DNA of 64,000 nt from Pipra filicauda (Eukaryota; Chordata; Aves; Passeriformes; Pipridae), in NCBI RefSeq assembly GCF_003945595.2, contig NW_024104350.1, forward strand, positions 822,501 through 886,500, written 5' to 3'. Below the pieces are notes generated by a model, which was given only the letters and a program-made list of their open reading frames with translations, did no database searches and had not been told where the DNA came from. Made by a program: the position numbers and the translations under genes. Shown here one piece after another: positions 37,601 through 49,900 of this stretch (the stretch's first letter is position 1; each line of letters opens with the position of its first letter).

Positions 37601-40260
37601 GGTAAAATTGTGCTTGTGTCAGGGAAGAGTTATACAAGAGCTAAGGAACCAGCAGCGGTGCTGACCATCCCCCATGGGCAGTGCCTGTGGCTCCAGAGCT
37701 GGTTCCGGAGCGCTCCAGCACGGGCTCTGCAACCCTCCTCAGCCACTGGGCTTTTACTGACAGCTTTATTGACATTAACTATCTGCCTTTTACATGTTCT
37801 ATTGAGATTTAACATTTTATTTGGCACAGTCGATTTAGACTACAGATGCGTTTCCTTCTTCCTCTTCTTGTCTTTTTCTGAAAGGGGGGAAAAAGACATC
37901 AGTGAAGTCCCCGAATGGGTGCCACTGAAAATTAGTATTTCTCTATGCACTCTGGAAAGTAATAGATGGGAAACTGTTTCTAATAGTTTTACTTTCTGTG
38001 TTATCTAGAGAAAAACAGATTCATACATACAAAACGGACTCTTTCAGAAGATAGTGCTATGAAAAATGAAAGACTGTTCCAAAGTAAAAAGTGATTATTT
38101 CAGAAGAAATGAGAAGCTCCAATGTCAACCCTACTCCCTGAATCAGCAAAAAATCAAAGCTTTGCATAGAATAGGAAATTGGAGATTTTCCTTAAATTTA
38201 CATTTCTTTTTGCTGAGCACATTTTTGCTTCAACGTGAAAGAACTTCTCAGAGACACTCCTAGTTTCAGACATTGCATTTTGCTATGTGGTTGTAAAATG
38301 CTGCTGCCTGGGACTGGAATTTCATTAGTACAATTGGAAGAATTTATGTATGAATGCTAGATATGAGCCACAACAGCCATGGAAGCCAGCTATTTTTAAG
38401 ACTTATGTCTATGGATAACATCATTCAAATAAAAAAATTATTTATTTTTTTTAAAAAATAAGATTCCCTCCATCATATTGACAATTGTCCAACAGAAAGC
38501 CCAAAGCCATATAACCTAAAAAATAAAAATTGCAGTTTCTGCTGTCAGAATCCGTCAGAAATGTTGGCAAAATACTTACATATACATCTCTCATATTCTG
38601 TGCACTAGTACAATAAATCAGGAAAAACTAACTTTAGGATTTCATCATAAAGTACTGCACTGTTTACTAAAACCTAAGTGATACATAACATTTGCATTCT
38701 ATATATGCAACAATTCTAATAATTACAAAATCAAAAACCATATAGTGTTGATATTACAATCTGCCTAAAAGAGGCTCCTTCTCAAGACTATACTCGTGAT
38801 CCTAAGCCTCAGAAAAACTAAACTGAAAAAAGTGAAACTGACTCTGAAAGATGTGAAGTTTTCAAAAACAAAATTCAAAAACCAAGGAAACCTCAGCCAG
38901 CATTATAATTGTAACCATTTACAAATAAACTCTTTTCTTATAGCAATTGTTTTTTTCTGGTGACAATTCCTGAATTATTTGCTGAGCTTCTGGGAGACAC
39001 ACCAGAGCACATGGGATGCTGCCATGGGGGATAGCTGGCTTCCAAATAATTTGGGACTGCCTCAGTATGTGAAGTACTCCTCCTTTGCGTGAACAAACCC
39101 AATAATCCTTCAGGACAGAGAATATGCTCACATTACACATTCTTGAATAGATTAATAATTTATAGAAAATACTGTTGTATGAACTGCTGATTCACGCACA
39201 GCAACAAATACCCACAGTGGAATCTTAAACTACAAGCATGAAACCTCCCAGGTTTGCCCAGATCTCGTAAAAACTCAGCAAATAATTATTTTAAATCTCA
39301 ATCAAAATTAATCTGCTCTGTATTTTCTTCTTTAGTTTGGTACCACATATTAATTGTGTACAATGATCTCTAGATCGTGGCCTAGGTCTCTATTTCTACC
39401 AGACCACATATCACCAACGCCTGCAAAGCAGATGGACAACCCAAAAGGAAAGTCACAGGCAAAGAGCAACGATGTCACTGTGAAAGATGAGCGGAAGGAA
39501 CATGCACAAAATAGTCAGGACTATGAAAAAACCAGCGAGAACACCAGAGGTGCTGAAAGTGTTTCTCCTGACTGTTGTCATCAGAAGTGCCGCGTTTTGT
39601 CAGTGAGTGATCTTTGCTGGGGCTTTAATTCTAACTCTGCTTAACCTCACACACAAGCCAATGCGTTCCAGCATGCCTAATACTGAAGCAAATAATACTA
39701 AACTCAACAAATATTAAACAAATACTAAACTCTAAGTTGCCACTAAGATATTTTTTCTTCAGACTATATGTCCTAAGAAATATAGGACCATATATAGGAC
39801 TTTTCTTAGGACTATATATCCATCTTTTTGGATGTAATTTGTATCCAAACCCAAACAATATAAAATACTCCCTTTAGATTACTATTTTACAAGTAAGTAC
39901 CACTGAGGGGTTTTCAGAACCTCCTCAAGCAGATTTGGGTGAGAGGGAGGTGGTGAATGGGCAGCTTTAGTAGCACAGGGCAGTCTCTGAGAGAGAAGCG
40001 AAGGGATGTAACTGGCCCCAGAGTGGCTGCACAGCCACTTCTGGAAGTGCCTCTCTGACTCGGAGGACACGGAAAGGAGAGCACATGGCAGGACCACCGG
40101 CCCCTCTGGTAGCCTCTTGCACTGTGAAACCCCAGTCTGTCACACCATGGAGGGCAGGGCTGGATGGGGAGCCCTGAGAGGCGCTTGGAGGACAGAAAAT
40201 ACTGGAACTGCTGCAAATAAAGGGAGGTCCCTGAAGCCCAGGCTGTACTTAAACACCAAA

Positions 40261-40292
40261 TTTGGTATTTAATTCAGTAATTAAATACCAAA
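40261..40292. repeat. Perfect hairpin, 14-bp stem
   Basis: TTTGGTATTTAATT at 40261-40274, loop CAGT, then AATTAAATACCAAA at 40279-40292. Preceded by ACCAAA, which also pairs with the start of the left arm. Confidence 0.9.
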
Positions 40293-41329
40293 ATACTTTG
40301 TTGTCCAAAGGCAGGGAAGGATGAGCACCTTGGGGAAGAGATGGGCGTACTGACCCCTGCACCACTGAGCTGAGCCAACACAGAGGGACACACTCATCCA
40401 GGTGGGCTCCTGCAGCACTGGGGGCAGGAGCAGACCCTTGCTACTCTGGATGGAGCCACAGCAAGCAACCACTGGCACACAGCTGAGTGTGGTTGAGGGA
40501 AAATGACACTGCACTGTGAACAGGCACATGAAAAAACCCAGTACCCAATCCTAAAACCCAGTTATGCCTTCAGCCCACGATATCTGAACCTAGTGAGTGG
40601 GATCTCCCTCCACCTTCTTGTCTTTCAGCCTCAGAAACTTCAAGAACTCTCCTGACCTGTTCAGCTGAGGACACACTGGCCACTTTCCACTCCACAGTGA
40701 ACTCATCCAGGGCTGAGCCACAAACCATGTGTCTATGGAATGGCCACGGTACTGGGAAAGCCTTGAGGAGGCTTCACCATGCACAATGCATTCCAGCAGT
40801 GTGGCTGTCAGGGCACCAGGGTCCAGCTTTTCAGGACTAGGCAACAATGGACATAAAAGGTATTTTCAAGGATGAAAATGTCCTTTTTCAATTACATTTT
40901 CATACATTTTAGTTCTCTGCAGCAGAAGGGTATCTGACAGGAATATGGTTTCATGACACACATGTCATGACAGCAGGGAGAGGGACAGAAGTGTTACCCA
41001 TGATCTGGCTTGGAACAACAACGGATGGAGCAGGACAGTCTGAATGAGTGCATGCAAACTCATGCTTGGAATGTTTTTCCACCCCTTCTTTTTAAAGGTG
41101 AGGCTGCACTGCCCAAGCCTTCCAGCAGGAACTAATGGTGCCACCTGTGCCATCAGCCACAAACCCTCTGATCCTGGCAGCAGCCGATGCCGTTTGCTGC
41201 CGTGTCCCTGCATCAGGTTTACCTCTGTGCCCTGTATTCCCACCACTTACTCTTCTCATGACACATGCTGGAAAGAAAAGACACTGGTGCAACATAATTC
41301 AGACATTTCAAACTTTTCTCTCAACTGTT

Positions 41330-41570
41330 TCTGAAACGTATCAGTTCCATTCAGGCTTAGAAAAGGAGCTGCAGCTCAGGGTGAGGCGTATCTTTTGTCA
41401 GGATCCTGTCTGCTCCCTGTGGCCTCGTAAACAAGCTGCTTTCTTTAGAAATACAGCAGACCTCCAATTTAAATTTATGGAAAGGCTGAACCAGAGGAGC
41501 CCGCACTCAAATAATTTTAATAACCTATTAAGTTGCGACTTCAGATTCATTTTATAACCGTGTTCCTCAG
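41330..41570. promoter_or_regulatory. Candidate conserved non-coding element
   Basis: A complex, non-repetitive block with balanced composition (GGAGCTGCAGCTCAGGGTG, CCTCGTAAACAAGCTGCTTT, AATTTAAATTTATGG) between plain AT-rich stretches. No splice pattern or frame supports an exon. Speculative; it needs cross-species alignment. Confidence 0.2.
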
Positions 41571-44500
41571 GGAACAGCACTATCAGGATAAAGATAGAGT
41601 TTTTTTTCTTTTAAAGATAAATAGCATCATTAATCTGCAACATTTCTTTTCTATTATCTTTCAAAATGAGGAGTTATTTTGTTCTGATCTTGAGGTAATT
41701 AGCCTTCATTCACTAGACAGAAAATGTCTGTGTTCTGAAAATTAAAAATGTGTCATTAAGTGGAATTTACCATAATGTCATTTATCTTTATATACTTCAT
41801 CAGTGACAGCAATGGGCCTGGGAATCCATCAGCTTTTACAGAGAAAGCATTAAAACAAATTGAAAAACAGAATAATCCCAGACACTCTTTAACACAGTCA
41901 AAGCCATTTGGGTAATTAAATAGTGGTATTTAAAGTTTTAATTTAGATTTTCCCCTCTGTTCATCAGCAGTCAAATGAGATGTTCATATTCATAACTGTT
42001 TGTAATAAAGGGTTTCATAAAGCAAACGGAATATCAATGCTGTTAAAATTAAAGAGAACACAGTGAAACCTTTCAAGTGCAAACAAGGAAGTTCATTCCT
42101 GCTGCACCTTATTTTCTGTGGTTATACTGGGAATAAACCCTTGCTGTACCTGGCTCACTCTCCACACTAACAACGGCCAAATTCTGTGATGACTGTGCTC
42201 TTGGTGGTCACAGCCACTTTAATCCACATTCCTTGTCTTTGGGCGTTTTGTGACGCAGGAAATCCAACTTCCACAAGTGGCACAGTTTGTCTCCTGTCTC
42301 CATTGTTTTCCAAATGTTTGCATATTAATCTCAAGCATCTTTTATCTTGTATGTTCAGCTCTGGAGAGAGGATCCTGTTGTGCTCCTGCAGTTATTGCCA
42401 CGCGACAACATGTGCCCCGGAAACCTGTATGTGGTCTAAATAATGCTAGAAGTAATTACTGACGGACACAAACAGAATGGATAAGAGCTTGCTAGCACCA
42501 CTCTTGCTAGGAAATATTATGCCTTCCATCAGCTTTTGCCAAAATTAAACTAGAGAGATAAAATTATGTAGTTCCTCATGAAACAGTTTCAACCAAAGTA
42601 AGTCTGAATAACACATGTACATCCTCACCAAGCTGCTATTGGCTAGGATGCTGTTATTTAAAATAGGGAAAAAAACCACACCTGTGCTCTCATGTGAGTG
42701 CAGCTGGACCTAAACTGACCAAAACTGTCAATAGTTTAGTGTGTGATTTTTGTTCTTTTCTTCCACATGGTAAAAAATGCTACAGGATTTTAGTTTATTC
42801 TCGAATGAAAAGTCCAATAACTTTTGCTCACTCTCTTTTAAATAAAGTGGAAAAAACCCAAATTATGACTCCATCTACTCCAATGTTACAGGGATGTAGA
42901 TATTTTCTGCAGAACAACCCAAAATGTTCTATTTTTTGGTCCCAGAGCAGCAGATTATATATTAGGCAATAAAAGAGAGTCTTATATAGTGCCAGAAAGA
43001 GCCATCAGGAACCTGAGTGCCTCTGGAATTTTTCAGATATGGAGAGGAACAACTCAGCATGGCATAAATCACATACAATGTGAAATCAGGACAAGTTTTA
43101 CAGCTTGATAAATAACAAGACACTGATAAACTGATGATAATCTGTTTCTATAAACACTATTCCAGCAACTTCTAAATTGTTTTCTTTTTTTAATATATTT
43201 TAACTTAATTTTATTTTTAATTTTCGCTAAGTGCTACGCCTTGGTCTCTGCTGAGGGATGGTCATAACTTCTGCGGACATCAAAATGAACTCTAGAGGTG
43301 ACAAGACCAAGTCATACATGAACACGACAGAAATACCTGTACTACCTGCCAGAATTAACTGATTAACCATTTTTTAAAGACAAAATTACATCACCAAAAG
43401 CCTAACATGAATGGTTTTTAAAGGCATATGCAGACGGAAATAGGCAAGAAGGTCCAAAATTATGCCTGTTATGTAGCAGCAAAGTGATTAATAAAGAATT
43501 GCCAGGAGATATTCCCCATCAGTGGACAGAAACCTCTCTAACTCCCGGGCAGAGCTGGAAAGCAGAGCCCGTCCATCCTACACCTGCCAGGACAACCAAA
43601 CAGGTGCACAGGACGACAGGGGGAAACCAGGATACACTTCTATTGGGAAAATTGAGAAATCTGAGCATTTCCAATACCTCGGGCACAGCGGCATGTTTAG
43701 TGCTAACGGCAACCGGCAGCACAGACAAAACAAATGCAAAAATGTTCTTTAAAACGGTCTCTACACCGCAATTCTGAGCGGCAAAACACAATCGGCACCA
43801 CATTCGGAGTGTGCCCCTTGCCCCCCAAACCACCAGCTACCTATTGGGGCAGCAAAAATAGCTCAGCTTTCGGTAATGTGAATTCTATTCTTGTAACATT
43901 TCACTTCCTGTGTCTTTGTGTTGCTCAAGGAAGTGAAACTCATGCATTGCATGTTTGTATTATCCCTGTTACAGCAGACTTGCAGACAATGTCTGCAATG
44001 GTCTGGAGCGATAAGAGCTGCCTCCAGGACACGGATTCTCCTGGGGATTAGGCAGCACCATCTGGGGCCTCCCGTTGATCTGCAGCAGCTGCAGCCCAAA
44101 CATCAGTGCGGGGTGAAAACGGGTGCTGGTCCTGGAGTGTTTAACAAGTTACTGCAACTTGGTTTTAATTATAGTTTGCTATCTTTCGAGAAAAAAAAAG
44201 GGAAAATAAATAACAGAGTGACTCTCTTTCTTGGCAGAGAAGTGCCAGTGGATGTTTACTGCAGCTCTGCATCCCTCTGCACTGCCCTCTGCCTCAAAGA
44301 AAACCCCCTGTCAACGAGGGACATGGTGAGCTGGTGCAGGGCAAAGACTTCAGAAAAAACAGGATATGGCCAGCAGAACTGGCGCTTTCAGTACACTCAC
44401 CTGTTGTCATTCACTGAAAAAGAAAACTTCCAAATGTCTAAAATGGGTAAAGCAAACCGTTGGAAGGGCTGCAAATTTAGGTACCCAAAACATGTAGTTT

Positions 44501-45355
44501 TCCCTGCAGGTAAGAAATCAAAGGTAGTTGTCAAAGGCACATAGTTAGAGGAATATCACAGTCCTGTCAGGATTTCTTTGTAGGCACCAAGAAGGAATGA
44601 GGGAGCTGGCATGTCATGAGCACATAGGTTGTCTGCTGTGTTGGCCAAGAGAGCCCTTGCCTAGAGATTTTTGGCACTCTCTTCTCTAGTCACTCTTTTC
44701 TTCCTTACTTCACTTATTTTCTGCTGCAGCTGCACCTTGCTTTGTAATTATGTTAAGCAAACCACAAGGCACTGCCTAAAACCAATAAATCTCATTAAAA
44801 CAATTAAATTATTTTTTTAAGGAAGTACTGCTGATTAAAAAGTTATTAAAAAGGAATGGAACAAAACAATGAGAAAGAGGAAGGAAAAATTTTGGTGTGA
44901 TCTCTGCATGTGCTTTTCAAAGCTGATGCTTCAGCTCTGAATTTGGATTAGAAGTTCCCATTATTGCCAGTTTCCTGAACCTGGCTGGAAATGCTCACCA
45001 TGTCCTGTACTGAGTACCAGGAGACGGGATGGTGAAGACGCCAAGACAAGTTGGCTGAAGACAGGACACATTAGATCAGCAGAAAAGAACTAAATACTCA
45101 TCCTGCTGCCTGGACCAAGTGTGCAACCCCTCCATGCATGCCTTAAGCAGAAGCCAGATGCTTCTGGATGTGATGTTGTAAAGGTGGCCCTGAGCACCCT
45201 AACACCGCACAGGAGGCTCTGGGTGCTTCATTGCCAGATGCTCAGCACTGTCCAGACAGGTGTGATGGTGTTTCAAACACCAGGTGTTGGGAACCAAATT
45301 TCTACATTCATATTAAACCTTTAAATAAAGTCAAGACTAACTAGAAGATAATTGT

Positions 45356-45359
<4 letters not shown>

Positions 45360-45402
<43 letters not shown>
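45360..45402. repeat. 43-nt poly-T tract
   Basis: An uninterrupted T run of 43. The following DNA has GACATT/GACATC repeats at 45426-45465. No retroposed transcript body was recognised on either side. Confidence 0.9.
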
Positions 45403-45406
<4 letters not shown>

Positions 45407-45531
45407 AGAACAAGCTACAGACTTCTGACATTACATCTGACATTTTTCGACATTTTGACATCTGCACAGCAGAGCCTATCCATTTACCTTTTTCCTACCC
45501 AAAGCACAGCTACCATGCATTGTCCAGGAAA

Positions 45532-45576
45532 TGTGACCAAAGGAAATGTGACTGAATGAAATGTGACCAAAGGAAG
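45532..45576. repeat. Short tandem repeat, about 15-bp units
   Basis: Three units of the form GGAAATGTGACCAAA, a diverged GGAAATGTGACTGAAT, and GAAATGTGACCAAAGG head to tail. Confidence 0.85.
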
Positions 45577-46838
45577 AACCAACCTCTGCCTCTTCCCAGG
45601 GGGCCCCAGAGCTGTGATCAGCTGCAACATCCACGGGGCCTGCAGCAGGTGAGGACCCTCCTGCTGGTGCAGGGCAGCCCCCAGCAGCCCCTGCCAGGGC
45701 CCCCAAGTCCCTCCACTGTGCCACCAGCTCTCGCCCACTCTGCCACTAGGTCACTCTTCTGCCACAGCAGCTCCCTTGGTGTGGCTCACTGGACCAGGGC
45801 TGGGATGTGCAGCACCAGTGGCACCAGCGGGGAGACCCACAGACCACTCCTGCCCCATGGCCAGCAGCTCTCATGGTCCTCATGACCCCTTGACAGTCTT
45901 CCGAGCCCACCAAGAATCTAGTGTCACAAAGTTATGTGGCTTAATGACATGGAGCCCGGTGAGGACTTTGTTCCAAGCACCAGTTTTGGTGGACACTGCC
46001 TGGGTTCTTGCACTGAACAGATAACGGAATCTCTTCCACGATCCTGTTCACACACACATGATGTTACACAGCCCCTCCACCACTCTCCCACTGTTTGAGG
46101 CCTCGTTTACAACAGTAATTAAAAAGCATTTGAGGCTGCCACAAAGTGTGACATTTATCCTATTTGAATGCATTTGTAATGTTTAGTTTTGTGTAACAAA
46201 AGCATTTAATAGTATAAATATAGGTGCAATTCTAAACACCTGAAATTCAGGTTCCAACTCCAAGAGATGCCAATATGCATAATAACCTTCTCTGATGGTA
46301 AAACAAAAATAATTGTATTTCTGTAACTAATAACCCTGTATGTCCTACCTTCTTACCTGTTCTACTCCAGCCAGATAGTCTGTTCATATGCCAAGTTTAA
46401 CACCTTCTGACACACAAATACAGATCAAAAAGATATGCTACTTTTGCATGACTATAATGAAGATATTGTATTTGACAGGTAGATACTATCAACTGAGTTG
46501 AGTGCCAGCAATACATGAGGTTTGGAAGAATAAGAACCAGCACATCCAGTGGCAGCTCCCAGTCCATATGCTACTCTGCTCTGGCCTGAACAGATAATTT
46601 TAAAAGCATTTTCACTTACCATTTCTGAGGGACCAGGATGTTGCAGGCAAACTGCTGACTCTGTCACCTTTTTGCTACTGATAAAAACATTTGTTGGTGT
46701 ATTTTCTACAATTTCCTCCCTACTTGTGTACCGTTTCACAAATACAAAAGGAAAATAGGCAGAACTAAAAAGCCAGTCATTGAGTTTCAGCATCAAACAC
46801 TTCAGCACTCAAAACCTCCCGCAATCTCTAATGTACTA

Positions 46839-46980
46839 TCACAGAATCACAGAACATCCCAAGTTGGAAGGGACCCACAATAATCATTGAGTTCCACTCC
46901 TGGCCCTGCACAGGACAGCCCCAGGAATCCCACCATGTGCCTGAGAGCGTTGCCCAAATGCTCCCTGAGCTTTGTTTTTG
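46839..46980 (-). mobile_element. CR1 LINE 3' end, minus strand
   Basis: It begins with ATCACAGAATCACAGAACAT (reverse complement of the CR1 tail), continues CCCAAGTTGGAAGGGACCCA and CACTCCTGGCCCTGCACAGG, and ends in CCACCATGTGCCTGAGAGCG with the CCAAATGCTCC block. It belongs to a different CR1 subfamily from the copies at 53, 57 and 58 kb, judged by the CCTGCACAGGACAGCCCCA segment. Confidence 0.9.
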
Positions 46981-49900
46981 TATTCTCTGTTACTTTAAAC
47001 ACTTTCCTAAAACCACAAAATATGAAGGTCTCCTCCTGACCAAGCACCAGACGCCTTGTGTTTTTCCCTCTGGGGACAGACAGTGGACACATTCAGGGAC
47101 ACCTTCTGCCTTGGCCCCACAAGGATCAGTGTGTTTGCCTCCAGCTACAGATGGTGTTCCCCCAGGAATCCCAAGGCCTGTGCCCTGGGATACCCCTGCT
47201 CCAGCTCCTCTCCTTGCCCCAGCCCACCCACAGGAGACTGCTGGTCCCTTTGAGGACCAGTGCTCCAGCAGGCGCTCCCCGGGCAGCCCTGTCCGTGGTT
47301 GGAATGCCCCCCTTGGACACTCACAAGGCCAATGAAGACGCATTGCAATTTTGCTGGAAGGGGTCTGAACAGCCAGTAAACAAATGGCTCCCTGCTGCGT
47401 TCCTAACAGAGACAGCGGCTCCACACAGTGAAACCCAGAACATGCCTGGGGAGGTTAAAAAACAAAACAAAACAATAAAAAACCCCGAAGCACGACCACT
47501 TTAACGTGAGTGAAAGGCAGCACACAGGAGGTACAGCAAGCTGCGGACATTATTTTACCAGTCTAGGGCTCTAAGTAGACAATTATATGCTTAAATGTTA
47601 AGATTCTCTAAGATGAATTAGCAGTCTCCATAAAATAGTTTGAAGCACCTGTGTTACAAGAAGAATGTCCATTTAGAAGTTGAAGCATAAAAGGAACAGA
47701 AGCATAAAAATACAGTTTTATGGAAAGTGATGCTTCTTCTGAAAAATAAGCAAATAAAAAGGATTTTCTTTTCCCCTAAATAAAAACAAGTTTATCAATA
47801 TAATTATTAAAATAAAATTTCTAAATTAAAGTTGCATCTCCTTAAAATTACCTGTTAAGCTGGGGGGGAAAAAAAAAGAAAAAAAGTCTAAGTAGGGCTT
47901 CCCATGACTAAATGGATTAATTCTTTAGTACCACACAATTACTGCTCTCCACACAGTTTCAGTGAACATCTAAATAAACACCCAAAGCTTATTTTACACA
48001 AAGAGCAGATCCATTCTAAGGAATAACTCAAATGCCAAAAAGCTGACATTTTGTATAAAAAAATAAAGCAAAGCTCTACAGGGAGACGGAAGAAAGGAAA
48101 GGACATTTTAGGTAGGTTTGTGGGGTGACAGCCACTGACAGACGGACCTTTGTTGGAGCCGTGCTGCTCACACGCCTGCTCTGTTCCTGGATGTCTTTCT
48201 CCAAGTGATGTTTCCCGATGCAATGCGGGAGCTCAGCCTGACCCATCCGACCCTTTGGAGCGATGAAAGGCCAGGCTGAGCAGCCTGCAGGAGGACAGGG
48301 ACCCTGCAGCCAGCGCGTGCACAGGCAAGGGGGTGTGTGGTCGCTCGGGGGTCTCACGACCCTGTGAGCCCCAGACAACAGCCAGGGGGGCAAGGGCAGC
48401 CCGACCCACACCCACACTGACAACAGGGCAACAACATGGCCCTGGTCTCATCACCACAAACGTGAATGGGCTGCATCACGTTTTCACGCAAAAATTGCTC
48501 TGATTTGGGTCTTTGCAAGGTGGGCATTTGACATCTGGTGGTTTTGACAGATATATTACACAGCGTTTTTTTTAAAAAGCAAAAACTCAGGAGCTGTAAG
48601 CCATTCTGGGTGGAAGAATTGGAAAGTTATCCCCAGCTTCTAAATGTTCCTAATTTTTTCTGCTTCACAAAAAGGCCTGGTTATGCTTCTTTTCTCCATG
48701 CAAAGAGCAGCAACCTGCCCTTGGGTTTTGGGGGTCAGTAATAACTGGCTCATCATAATTTACAGGGGATTAATATTGAAACTCTGTTTCTGTTTAACAA
48801 GACACAGCTTGTCATTGACACAGAAATTCTTATGTCTTATCCCTCTCTCTAAAATAATCTGTGTTTCAGTAGACTAGCAGCATTCCGTGATGGTTCAGTG
48901 TGGAATTAAACAGGGGAAAAACCAGCACTGTGTCTCAGAATCGGTGTAACTCTGCAGCCTTTGAGGGTGTAATGCCTGATCAATTGTTGTAAAAATACAT
49001 CCATGACAAAACATGGACATAAGCCATGCTTCTACCTTACCACAAAATTCCTAGCACTTTGACAACCAGGTTCAGCCCAGCCCAAAGTTGTCCTCAGGTA
49101 AAGGTGTGTCACTACAGGCTGTGCCCTGTGCTGAACTCGACACAGCAGGATGACAGCAGGGTTGGAAGTTTTCTTTTCCCCAAAGAAGATGGTTTATACC
49201 CAACACAACACCCACAGATGAAGCATCACCTCATCTCCTTTAACTGTTGCCAGGGACTGCAATTCATCACAAAGTAAGTGCCATCAAGACTTTGTTAAGG
49301 ACAAGGAATGCCTGGCAAGAGCACCTGGCTATGTTGGCAATTTCTGACAAGGGGCAGAAAAGAGGGACACAGCTACCTGCATCCAGCCAGAAACAAGGGA
49401 GACAGGGTGCCCCAAAATTAGGTCTATGGTAAAGTGCCTTCTGGGGAGGGGGGTAGGGGCAGATGAGGTTCTGAATTCCAGACAATATTAGACCCTGCAG
49501 AAGCTTATCTTTGTGTGATATTTTAAGGTTAAAGAGAGAACTAAGATGATATATTTTAGAAAGCAAGAAAGGATAAAGGAATGCCTAGAAGTATTTTGCA
49601 CTGAGGAAGGATGCCTTGACCTGGACTAGTGCTTTAATACTCATTGAAAGTACCGCAGTGTCTGTCACAGCATCCTCTGCTTTCAGTGGTCAGTCCGACA
49701 TTTCCAGACTTTCACTTTCCATGTGCCTCCAGACTGCAAAGGGGAAATCACGTATTCCCAAACCATTTAGTTTAGAGTTGCATACACCACAAGACTAAAG
49801 AACTTTAATTCCTCCAGTTCCAGAAAAATACCATCTTTTCCCTGGCTAATACGGCACTTTCTAGGTTGCTTTTAAAAACACATTCTCGAGCAGAGCACCT

